From assembly GCF_019931675.1 (NCBI RefSeq), contig NZ_CP082922.1, forward strand, positions 1,999,001-2,063,000: DNA of 64,000 bases, in the 5' to 3' direction. The notes under the pieces are model-generated. The model did not search any database, was not told the origin of the DNA, and saw nothing but the letters and a program-made list of their open reading frames with translations. Origin of the DNA: Nocardioides rotundus (lineage in GTDB: Bacteria; Actinomycetota; Actinomycetes; Propionibacteriales; Nocardioidaceae). Below are positions 8,311-16,088 of the stretch, piece after piece (position 1 is the stretch's first letter; every line of letters begins with the position of its first letter). The position numbers and the translations under genes are program-made.

Positions 8311-8732
8311 CGCACCGAACTCGCGGTGAACGCGGCTCCATCAGCATCTGGCTGGCGGTTTCGAGCTTCGTGATGATGATGCTCGTCGGGCTGGCCGTCG
8401 ACCTCGGCGGACAGGTCCACGCCAAGCAGCGCGCCCACAACATCGCCGCCGAGGCCGCCCGGACAGGCGGCGAGCAGGTGCAGGCCGCGCCCGCCATCAA
8501 GGGAGAGTACGTCGTGGTGGACGCCGTCGCCGCGCGTAACGCGGCCGAGGACTACCTGAGCGCCTCGGGCGTCACCGGCACTGTGACCGTCACCGGCGGA
8601 GACACCATCACGGTCGATGTCACCGACACCTACAAGCCGACGTTCCTGAGCTTCATCGGCATCGGTGACCTGACCGTCACCAGCACCGCCTCGGCACGAC
8701 TCATCCGCAGCCTCGGAGGGAGCGAACAATGA
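8307..8732 (+). CDS. TadG-like membrane protein
   Basis: 141 residues from ATG 8307, overlapping the previous stop (ATGA). It begins RTRGERGSISIWLAVSSFVM, a TadE/TadG-like N-terminal helix. A soluble domain follows with AHNIAAEAARTGGEQV and a Thr/Val-rich beta region (GTVTVTGGDTITVDVTDTY). This short form lacks the von Willebrand A domain of proteobacterial TadG. It is probably an anchored minor pilin or surface subunit. The next gene starts in its stop codon (ATGA). Confidence 0.7.
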   Translation: MTHRTRGERGSISIWLAVSSFVMMMLVGLAVDLGGQVHAKQRAHNIAAEAARTGGEQVQAAPAIKGEYVVVDAVAARNAAEDYLSASGVTGTVTVTGGDTITVDVTDTYKPTFLSFIGIGDLTVTSTASARLIRSLGGSEQ

Positions 8733-11700
8733 CTCCGCCCACGTTTGCCCAGCGAGTTCGCGGTCTCGCGGCCACGCTCGCCCTCCTGCTTCTCGTCGCC
8801 GGGGTGCCGTTCCTGCTCAGCGGCATTGGTGCCGCTCCCTGGAGGGCCGACCTCGGCTCGCTTCGGAGCCTGCTGACCAGCCCCGACGACGGGACGCTCG
8901 CGATGGTCGTCATCGCGGGCGTGGCGTGGCTGGCGTGGCTGGTCGTCGCGGTCTCCGTCGTCCTGGAAGTCGTCTCGCAGGTCCGCGGTCTCCCGGCTCC
9001 GACACTGCCCGGGCTCGGCGCGCCACAGCGGGCTGTCGGCCAGCTCGTCGCGGTCGCGGCGCTGCTGTTCGTTGCTACCCCGACCGTGGTCGCGGCGTTC
9101 CCGACTCCGCCAGCCCGTGCCGCGACTGCGCCCGTCCTCGGGGCGCCGCGACTGGCAGCCGTCGAGGTTGCGCCCCTCCTCCCCCAGGCTGCGCCCCTCC
9201 TTGCCACCGCAGACTCGCCAGCGACGGAGAAGTCGACGATCGACTACACGGTCAAACGCGGTGACAGCCTGTGGAAGATCGCCGAACGCCTGCTCGGCGA
9301 TGGCACGCGGTTCACCGAGATCGTCGACCTGAACAAGGCGGTCCTCAACGGACGCCCCGACTTCATCGTGTCCGGCACCGTGTTGAAGGTGCCGTACGAG
9401 GCGCCGGAGGTCGACACCGACGGTCCGGCCGAGGAGTACGTCGTGCAGCCTGGGGACACCTTGTCGGGGATCGCCGAGGCGAAGCTGGGCGACCCGATGC
9501 GCTACCCACAGCTCTTCGAGGCATCCCGCGACACCGTGCAGCCCGATGGAGCGACGTTGACCGACCCGGACCTGATCCGGCCGGGTTGGGAGATCACAAT
9601 TCCCGGGCAGGCGAAGCACAAGGCCGAGGTCCCGGAAGAGCCTCCCGTCGAGGTCGTGCCGCCGGCCGATGTCGAGCCTCCGGTAGAGACACCGCCCGTC
9701 GAGCCAACGCCTGAGCCGACGGAGTCGCCAGAGCAGCAACCCACCCCCGCTGCAGGCAGCACCGACGAGGCGGACGACGTCGAGTCGTCGGCACCCGGCT
9801 GGCTGGTGCCCGGCCTCACCGGGGCGGGCGCAGTTCTTGCGGCGCTGGTGCTGCTCGCCGTACGCGCCCACCGCAACACCCAACTCCGCTACCGCCGACC
9901 CGGGGAGACCATCGCCCCTCCTCCCGAGGAACTTCGCGCGGTCGAGAAGACCGCCTTCGTCGCGGGGGCGCCCTTGACCAAGGTCATCGAGGATCTCGAC
10001 CGCGCGCTGATGCACCTGGCTGGCGAGTGCTCGGACGCAGGACGGGCGCTGCCCGTGCTCGCCTCAGCGACACTGGCCAAGGGCGCCGTCAGCCTGCACC
10101 TCGCCGAAGAAGCCGACCTCCCCGAACCGTGGACGGGCGCCGAGCGCGAGTGGCAACTCGCCCTGAGTCAGGAACTGCCGGATCGCCAAGACGTGCTGCC
10201 GCCGTATCCACTGCTCGTCAGCGTCGGGCAGAACGACAACGGCCTGCACCTCGTGAACCTGGAGCAACTCGGCGTCGTGGCACTGGCCGGCGACCCGGAG
10301 CGCACCAAGGCACTCGCACGGCACATCGCGGCCGAGCTTGCCCTCAATCCGTGGTCGGCCATCGTCGAAGTCAACGTGATCGGTCTCGGCGAGGAACTCA
10401 CCCCGCTCGACAGCCTCCGTTTGCGCCACCACGAGAGCGGCAAGCAGGTGGTTCCCGATCTGGTCCGCTCGGTCACAGCGTCGCTGGAGAACGGCTGGGG
10501 CGATCCCGACCCGTACGGCGTGGTCATCACGACCGGTGACGGGACGACCGAACTTGCGCCCCTCCTTCGCTCGCCGACCTCCCGGATCGGCACAGCCTTG
10601 GTGTCCCTGGCTGCGACCCTCCCGGCACCAACCGCCATCGAAGTCGATCAGACCGGGCGTTTGCGTGCGCCCTCCCTCGGACTCGACCTGGAAGCCGCCG
10701 GCCTGACCAGCGAGGAGGCAAAGGCGTGCGCCGCCATCGTCGACCTCACCCGCGAGAGCCAGCCGGTCAAGATCGCGCCCTTCGAGCAGGCCGCCGACGG
10801 TTGGATGGCACTCGCGGACCAGGCCGGCGCCCTCCGAGAGGAGCTGACCCACGTCCGTGAGGAAGGACCGGCGGGCGACCGCTCACTCCTGCCCGAGTCG
10901 GCCGGGGAGTACGTCGAGGCTGCAGCCACCACCGCCGAGGATGTCGAGAATCTCGCCCCAGTCGTGCCGGGACAGGTCCGCCGTACGGTCGAGGAAGCCG
11001 ATCCGACCCTCGACCAGGACGTCGCCGACTGGTTCGACGCCGAAGTGGAGCGTCCTCGATTGGTGCTTCTCGGTGCGGTGAGTGCCGAAGCGTACGGCGA
11101 GGCCAAGCCGGTCATTCTGAAGCGCCGACCGTACTTCGTCGAGATCCTCGCCTATCTCGCGTTGCACCCCAAGGGCGCCACCGCCAGCGAGATGGCCGAC
11201 ACGTTCGGAGTCGCCGCGTCTCGGGCCAGGACAGAAGTCAGCGCACTGCGCGATTGGCTCGGCACGAACCCTCGCACAGGTGGCCCCTACCTGCCGCCAG
11301 CCAACGAATCACCGGTCTATCTGGAGACCGGCGTGAAGACCTACCAAGTGCTGGACGTGCTCGTTGACCTGGACCTGTTCCGTCGCTTGCGTGCCCGCGG
11401 CCAGGCGCGCGGCGCGGACGGCATCACGGACCTGCGGACCGCCATGTCCCTGGTCCAGGGGCTTCCGTTCAGCCTGCTACGCGACAAGGGCTGGAGTTGG
11501 CTACTCGACACCGAACGGGTCCACGAGACTGTCGGTTGCGCGATCGTCGACACCGCGCACCTCCTCGTCGTCGACGCGCTCGCAAAGGGTGAGCTCGACG
11601 TGGCGCGAACCATTGCCGAGACCGCCTGCGAGGCCGCGCCCTACGACGACATCTGTCGGCTCGACCTGGTGAAGGTCGCCGCCGCCGAGGGCCACGGCGA

Positions 11701-11839
11701 GGCGGTCGAGAAGATGCTCAACGACGACGTCTTCAACCGCACGGACGACTACCTCCCGCCCATCGACCTCCCCGAGAGAACGGGCGACATCGTCGGCCAG
11801 GAGGGCTGGGGCAACTCCAAGCGTACTCCGCCCACCTGA
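8729..11839 (+). CDS. Large membrane protein with two LysM domains and a C-terminal BTAD (SARP-like) domain
   Basis: 1036 residues. Two or three helices lie in the first 120 residues. LysM repeat 1 is near residue 171 (YTVKRGDSLWKIAERLLGDG) and LysM repeat 2 near 237 (EYVVQPGDTLSGIAEAKLGD). A Pro/Glu linker leads to one helix near 355-380 (LVPGLTGAGAVLAALVLLAV), then a long cytoplasmic part. The last 270 residues contain a winged-helix-like region (LALHPKGATASEMADTFGV) and a BTAD-like helical repeat. LysM binds peptidoglycan and BTAD is found in SARP regulators, so this is a cell-wall-to-cytoplasm protein. Related fusions occur beside actinobacterial Tad loci; a sensing or anchoring role is inferred. 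Confidence 0.8.
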   Translation: MTPPTFAQRVRGLAATLALLLLVAGVPFLLSGIGAAPWRADLGSLRSLLTSPDDGTLAMVVIAGVAWLAWLVVAVSVVLEVVSQVRGLPAPTLPGLGAPQRAVGQLVAVAALLFVATPTVVAAFPTPPARAATAPVLGAPRLAAVEVAPLLPQAAPLLATADSPATEKSTIDYTVKRGDSLWKIAERLLGDGTRFTEIVDLNKAVLNGRPDFIVSGTVLKVPYEAPEVDTDGPAEEYVVQPGDTLSGIAEAKLGDPMRYPQLFEASRDTVQPDGATLTDPDLIRPGWEITIPGQAKHKAEVPEEPPVEVVPPADVEPPVETPPVEPTPEPTESPEQQPTPAAGSTDEADDVESSAPGWLVPGLTGAGAVLAALVLLAVRAHRNTQLRYRRPGETIAPPPEELRAVEKTAFVAGAPLTKVIEDLDRALMHLAGECSDAGRALPVLASATLAKGAVSLHLAEEADLPEPWTGAEREWQLALSQELPDRQDVLPPYPLLVSVGQNDNGLHLVNLEQLGVVALAGDPERTKALARHIAAELALNPWSAIVEVNVIGLGEELTPLDSLRLRHHESGKQVVPDLVRSVTASLENGWGDPDPYGVVITTGDGTTELAPLLRSPTSRIGTALVSLAATLPAPTAIEVDQTGRLRAPSLGLDLEAAGLTSEEAKACAAIVDLTRESQPVKIAPFEQAADGWMALADQAGALREELTHVREEGPAGDRSLLPESAGEYVEAAATTAEDVENLAPVVPGQVRRTVEEADPTLDQDVADWFDAEVERPRLVLLGAVSAEAYGEAKPVILKRRPYFVEILAYLALHPKGATASEMADTFGVAASRARTEVSALRDWLGTNPRTGGPYLPPANESPVYLETGVKTYQVLDVLVDLDLFRRLRARGQARGADGITDLRTAMSLVQGLPFSLLRDKGWSWLLDTERVHETVGCAIVDTAHLLVVDALAKGELDVARTIAETACEAAPYDDICRLDLVKVAAAEGHGEAVEKMLNDDVFNRTDDYLPPIDLPERTGDIVGQEGWGNSKRTPPT

Positions 11840-12359
11840 TTTCGGGCGTCGCGATGCAACGGAGATCGCGAATTCCGGGCTGCGAGCCTGAGGCTGCATT
11901 TCGCCCACAAAGACGCACACGCTCGCAACCGAAGTCCGTGATCTCTCGAGGCTCTCGAGTCGCCCAAGGCCTCCGCGGTTCGCACCAGTCGCAAGGCCTC
12001 GCAGGGCCGGAGCCGCCACCACGCGCATCCGCGGTGTCAATGTCGGTTACACGGCCCCGCGTTGGCCCCGCTGCGCGCGGGGCTTGTGGATGATTGCTTC
12101 GCCATGTCGGCGCTGACGAGTACAGTTACCACTACATCTAGTACTTACACCGCTGTAGTTAGGGGCTGTGGCTGCTAGGTGGGCACATAGCAGCAAGCCC
12201 CGACCTTCGGGGTGAACCGACGATCGGGGCCTGAAATACAAGCGGGAACTTGTTCGGGAACCGTAGCACTGGGCTAGGTGGGCTCCCCCAATGGGGGCTC
12301 ACCCGGCGCGCCACCAAACAGTGGTCGGTTCTACGACTGGTGTGCCAGAGAGAACTACC
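11840..12359. other. 520-base intergenic region with hairpins and a possible promoter
   Basis: I see no gene here. Around 12120-12165 the sequence is unusually AT-rich for this genome (tacagttacc, ctagtacttacac), a plausible promoter for the two small genes downstream. Two perfect inverted repeats follow: GCTGCTA at 12171-12177 with TAGCAGC at 12188-12194, and CCCCGA at 12198-12203 with TCGGGG at 12207-12212. Neither is followed by a T-run, so they are more likely leader structure or binding sites than terminators. Confidence 0.5.
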
Positions 12360-12566
12360 GTGGCTAAGCCGCCGAAGAACCATGGCAAGACCTGGACCAA
12401 CAGCGACAACAAGGCGCTCAAGCAGTTGGCGTCGCAGAACACGCCCACCCGGGTGATCGGGCTCAAGATGGGGCGTACCGCCGACGCGGTGCAGTCGCAT
12501 GCGTCCGAAATCGGGGTCAGCCTGAAGCCGACCAACCAGTCGCCGTACGGCACCAAGAAGAAGTGA
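12360..12566 (+). CDS. Small conserved actinobacterial protein, Myb/SANT-like helix-turn-helix
   Basis: 68 residues from GTG 12360, with agagagaac just upstream. The protein (KNHGKTWTNSDNKALKQL, then NTPTRVIGLKMGRTADAVQS and SLKPTNQSPY) closely resembles a small family found across actinobacteria, often with a lysine-rich tail as here. The W-x14-L pattern and GRTADAVQSHA helix resemble a Myb-type DNA-binding motif. The target is unknown. Its stop overlaps the next start (GTGA). Confidence 0.75.
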   Translation: MAKPPKNHGKTWTNSDNKALKQLASQNTPTRVIGLKMGRTADAVQSHASEIGVSLKPTNQSPYGTKKK

Positions 12567-12835
12567 CTCCGGTGGCTACCGACAACCGGGGTGGCCAGCA
12601 TCGGGTGAGAGCGAAGGTCCGCTGCCTGAACGGGCATCAGCACGACCTCTGCGTCCTCGTCCGTCGCGAGGTTCACCCGGATCTCCGCTGTCAGCCGGAT
12701 CAGGGATCCGGATACGCGATCGGTGGCGGCGGTTGCACCTTGCCCCGCGACCTCGACGAACTCGCTGAGCGTGAGTTGCGGGACAACTACCAGGAGTCGA
12801 GGCGACGCGGCTGGATCGAGATCGCCGCTGCCTGA
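12563..12835 (+). CDS. Small hypothetical protein with a possible metal site
   Basis: 90 residues from GTG 12563, coupled to the previous gene; GTG 12572 is a second possible start. It contains RCLNGHQHDLC and LRCQPDQGSGYAIGGGGC. The Cys and His spacing could form a small zinc site, but I do not recognise a family. A strong terminator follows ten bases after the stop. Confidence 0.55.
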   Translation: MTPVATDNRGGQHRVRAKVRCLNGHQHDLCVLVRREVHPDLRCQPDQGSGYAIGGGGCTLPRDLDELAERELRDNYQESRRRGWIEIAAA

Positions 12836-12844
12836 CCCGTCAGG

Positions 12845-12879
12845 GCGCTCCGGTCGACAGCCGTCGGCCGGAGCGCTTT
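12845..12879 (+). terminator. Rho-independent terminator at the end of the Tad-type operon
   Basis: GCGCTCCGG (12845-12853) pairs with CCGGAGCGC (12868-12876). Inside it CGAC pairs with GTCG around the AGCC loop, and TTT follows. It lies ten bases after the last stop codon of the + strand run that began at the left edge. Confidence 0.85.
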
Positions 12880-13004
12880 GCTGTCCGGCTCGACGTTATG
12901 GGTGAAGCGAGAGGGGCGAGGTCGCCGAATCGTCTGCCTAGGTGTGGATCAAGGACCCGGTTCGCCTGCCGCTGTGTCGGTGGTCCGTGGCATACCTTGT
13001 TGTC

Positions 13005-13751
13005 ATGGCGGACGGAAGCGGCATCGAGTGGACGGAAGCCACGTGGAACCCCACGACTGGCTGCGACCGAATCAGCCCAGGCTGCGACAACTGCTACGCC
13101 CTCACGCTGGCGAAGCGGCTGAAGGCTATGGGTAACCCGAAGTACCAGGAGGATGGTCACCCTCGCACGAGCGGTCCTGGATTCGCGATCAGCGAGCACC
13201 CCTCAGCGCTCGACATTCCGCGACGGTGGTCGTCACCGCGAGTGATCTTCGTGAACAGCATGTCCGACCTGTTTCACGCTCGCGTGTCGTCGTCGTTCAT
13301 CCGCGACGTCTTCCAGGTGATGGAAGAGACGCCCCGGCACACATACCAGCTGCTCACCAAGCGGCCTCGACGGGCGGCGCGCATGGCGGAGGAGCTTCCG
13401 TGGCCCAGCAACGTCTGGCTGGGTGTCAGCGTCGAGACGTCGGACCAGCTGTGGCGGCTCGATGACCTGCGCCGGGTGCATGCCGCGACCCGGTTCGTGT
13501 CGGCAGAGCCGTTGCTAGGGTCGCTCGCCGGGTTGGATCTCACCGACATGCACTGGCTGATCGCGGGCGGCGAGAGCGGGCCGAATCACCGTCCGCTGGA
13601 CCCGGCATGGGTGCGCGAGCTCCGCGACGAGTGCCGTGACCAGGGTGTCGCATTCTTCTTCAAGCAGTGGGGCGGACGTACGCCGAAGAGCAACGGGCGC
13701 GAGCTCGACGGGCGCCAATGGGACGAGATGCCGGAGCTTACGCGGGCGTGA
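13005..13751 (+). CDS. Phage Gp37/Gp68 family protein (DUF5131), three-Cys motif
   Basis: 248 residues from ATG 13005; the frame is open upstream but the family N-terminus begins with IEWTEATWNPTTGC. The defining cluster is TGCDRISPGCDNCYALTLA, cysteines spaced C-x6-C-x2-C, resembling a radical-SAM-like iron-sulfur site. Other conserved stretches are IFVNSMSDLFH, YQLLTKRPRRA, WLGVSVET, and IAGGESGPNHRPLDPAWVRE. The biochemical activity is not established. Members are common in phages and islands, next to TcmP. Here the TcmP gene follows convergently, with the two 3' ends overlapping by 14 bases. Confidence 0.9.
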   Translation: MADGSGIEWTEATWNPTTGCDRISPGCDNCYALTLAKRLKAMGNPKYQEDGHPRTSGPGFAISEHPSALDIPRRWSSPRVIFVNSMSDLFHARVSSSFIRDVFQVMEETPRHTYQLLTKRPRRAARMAEELPWPSNVWLGVSVETSDQLWRLDDLRRVHAATRFVSAEPLLGSLAGLDLTDMHWLIAGGESGPNHRPLDPAWVRELRDECRDQGVAFFFKQWGGRTPKSNGRELDGRQWDEMPELTRA

Positions 13752-14925
13752 TCAGGAGGTTGTAGAGGTCCTCCTGCTCGACGCCCTTGGGGTCGGTGAT
13801 GGTCTTCTGGGCCGCTCGCGCCTTGTTGATCGCGGCGCGCAGGTGCGTCCCGCGTACAACGCCAACTAGGTCCTCGCCGAGGATCTCGTCAACCCGGTCG
13901 ATGATCTTGAACGCTTGCCCCTTGGCTAGCTCGGCGATCAGCCGCTCCGTGAGCGTGTCGACCCACTGCTCCTTCAGCTTCTTCTCTTCGGCCTTCCACG
14001 TCGTCTCCCAGTCGGCGGCCGAGCCGAAGAGGTCGTCCTCAGCGTCCTGCTCGGCGTTGTACTTTCGCCAGTGCTCCAGGCCCTTCGACGCGGACTCGCC
14101 GAACGTCACCATGCCGTAAATCGTCCGGGTGGCGAACACGAGGTAGTACACCGGCTTCAGGTGGGCGCGCGGCTTGACGTCGATGATCCAGGTCCCGAGC
14201 GCGCCGGAGTGCTCGCGGAGTTTCTCGGCGTACCCTTCGACCACGGCCAGCTCGGCTGCCATCTTCTGGTCCTCCGACGCGGCCTTGGTGGGGCACTTCT
14301 CGAGCCAGGCCGCCCGCCACCACGCCCCACCGCACACCGCATCCATGCGCTTGAGCGACGTCTCGTTGGGCGTCGCGCTGTACAGCAACCCCGCGACTCG
14401 GCGCAGGCCAGCCGTCAGGTTGATAAGAACCTCCGTCGCAGGCGTGCCGAGACCGCTGGGCCGGTCGAAGATGATGGCGACCTCGTCCATCGGGATGGGC
14501 AGGCCGCACGGGTCGAGGTAGACGAAGACCGGAATGTCCTTGACCGCTTCCAACAGCACCGGCAGGTGCTTGGAGATGTCGTCGTCGGTGATCGTGTACA
14601 CGACGCCGTCGCCGTCCGCCTCGGCAACCTCACGCAGCTTTGCCACGGTCTTTGGGTCGTCCTCCACGAAGTGGCACTCCACCTGGCGCGGGCTCCTGAA
14701 GGCCGCGAGCTTCTTGGCCTTCCGCAGCAGCATCGCCCCGGAGCCTTCCGCCCCGTCCTCGTAGCGGCCCGGCCCGGCGTACCCGTCAATGAAGGCCACG
14801 CGGTTGTCCTTCGACGTGCTGCCGGTCTTGCTGGCGAACGGCGTGGCGTAGCTGTTGATGATGGCGTGCTTCAGCACCGCCGCCGCCTGCTTGTTGTTGT
14901 GGAAGTTGCTGGTGTCGCTGGACAA
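13738..14925 (-). CDS. tcmP: Three-Cys-motif partner protein TcmP
   Basis: 395 residues if started at TTG 14925, preceded by AGGGG at an 8-base spacing; no ATG or GTG fits better, and the open frame upstream has no family features. It begins with SDTSNFHNNKQAAAVLKHAI and then FIDGYAGPGRY, which looks like an AdoMet-type Rossmann motif I. FVEDDPKTVAKL and VFVYLDPCGLP follow. The C-terminal half is charged and helical. TcmP is named for its regular pairing with DUF5131 proteins. The convergent, overlapping layout here is unusual; partners are usually side by side in one direction. Methyltransferase activity is inferred from fold motifs only. Confidence 0.85.
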   Translation of the reverse strand: MSSDTSNFHNNKQAAAVLKHAIINSYATPFASKTGSTSKDNRVAFIDGYAGPGRYEDGAEGSGAMLLRKAKKLAAFRSPRQVECHFVEDDPKTVAKLREVAEADGDGVVYTITDDDISKHLPVLLEAVKDIPVFVYLDPCGLPIPMDEVAIIFDRPSGLGTPATEVLINLTAGLRRVAGLLYSATPNETSLKRMDAVCGGAWWRAAWLEKCPTKAASEDQKMAAELAVVEGYAEKLREHSGALGTWIIDVKPRAHLKPVYYLVFATRTIYGMVTFGESASKGLEHWRKYNAEQDAEDDLFGSAADWETTWKAEEKKLKEQWVDTLTERLIAELAKGQAFKIIDRVDEILGEDLVGVVRGTHLRAAINKARAAQKTITDPKGVEQEDLYNLLITPA

Positions 14926-15120
14926 ACGGGCGACCCCTGAGAGATCCGCATCGAGGCAACAGGCTAGGTGACCGGAGACACGCTCACGTGGATCTAGCGG
15001 AGGTCTGCTGCACGATCCGGTGTCAGATTGACCTGCCCTACCGCCGCGACGACCGGCCGACCCCGCCACCCCTGCCGTCTGAGCCCCTGCGCGAAGAATC
15101 ATCCTTTGGGTCGCGCAACC

Positions 15121-15154
15121 CCCCTCCGCCAAAGTCTTTCTACTTTCGGAGGGG
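15121..15154. other. Stable hairpin at the left border of the chromosome-like block
   Basis: CCCCTCCG (15121-15128) pairs with CGGAGGGG (15147-15154), and inside it AAAGT (15131-15135) pairs with ACTTT (15142-15146). No T-run follows on +. It lies between tcmP and the rocD remnant, in about 270 bases with no gene. Confidence 0.6.
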
Positions 15155-15199
15155 CGCAGCCTCATGTGGTCGTGACCTGCACAAACGTCGGCTGGGATC

Positions 15200-15934
15200 A
15201 GCAACCATCGTGACGATGCCCGGGAGCAGCTCGGCCGGCTGACCCTGACCAGCTGCGCGCTGCCGTGAATCCGTCGGTGGTCGCGGTTCTCTTCGAGCCC
15301 ATCCAGGGGGAAGGCGGAGTCGTGCTTCCTCCGGACGGCTTCCTGCGCCAACTCCGCGACCTGTGCACCGAGCAGAACGTGCTGATGATCGCCGACGAGA
15401 TCCAGTCCGGTCTCGCGCGCACCGGCCGTACGTTCGCATGTGACCACGAGGACGTGGTGCCAGACGTCTACGTGCTCGGCAAGGCTCTCGGCGGCGGACT
15501 CTACCCGGTCTCGGCCGTGGCAGCAGACCAAGACGTTCTCGGTGTGATCACGCCCGGAACCCCACGGCTCCACGTTCGGTGGCAACCCGCTGGCCGCCGC
15601 CATCGGCCTCCAGGTCGTCGAGCTGCTCAACTCCGGAGAATTCCAGGAACGCGCCCGCCAGATCGGCAGCCGCCTCACCGAAGGTCTCGACAGGCTTGTC
15701 GGGCACGGGGTGGTTGCCGCCCGCGTGCGCGGAGCATGGGCTGGAGTCGACATCGATCCCGCGCTCATGAGCGGTCGTCGCGTCTGCGAGGAACTGCAGG
15801 CCGAAGGCATCCTCGCGAAGGACACCCACGGATCGACGGTCCGCTTCGCGCCCCCACTGGTCGCCAGCGACGAAGACATCGACCTGCTGATCGACGCGCT
15901 GGCAAGAGTCCTGGCCGCCGCCAGCACCTCGTGA
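15200..15934 (+). pseudogene. rocD: rocD remnant (ornithine aminotransferase), internally deleted and frameshifted
   Basis: A short N-terminal piece ([14 protein letters not shown], 15212-15253) is followed directly, in another frame, by [20 protein letters not shown] and [17 protein letters not shown]. About 100 residues between them are missing. The PLP-lysine region ([20 protein letters not shown]) is present. At about 15560-15566 one extra C (aacccc) shifts the frame, after which [15 protein letters not shown] continues to the stop at 15934. The native enzyme converts ornithine and a 2-oxo acid to glutamate semialdehyde. The start is missing, so it cannot be functional. It marks the edge of the chromosome-like block. 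Confidence 0.85.
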
Positions 15935-16088
15935 CCACGAGCCTCCGAAGTCCGCCCGACCGCCGACGGGCCGCATGCGTTGGCACCGCACGCGACGAAG
16001 GCGCCGGCCCTTTGCGCGTCGCAGCCGTGACGACGATGTCATCGTCTCGACAGGAAGCGCCGACCATGCGGGCAACGGCGCTGCGCGG

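Noticed and set aside
14926..15927. Extension of TcmP upstream of the TTG at 14925
   Set aside because: The added 334 residues match no part of the family, and run antisense through the rocD remnant.
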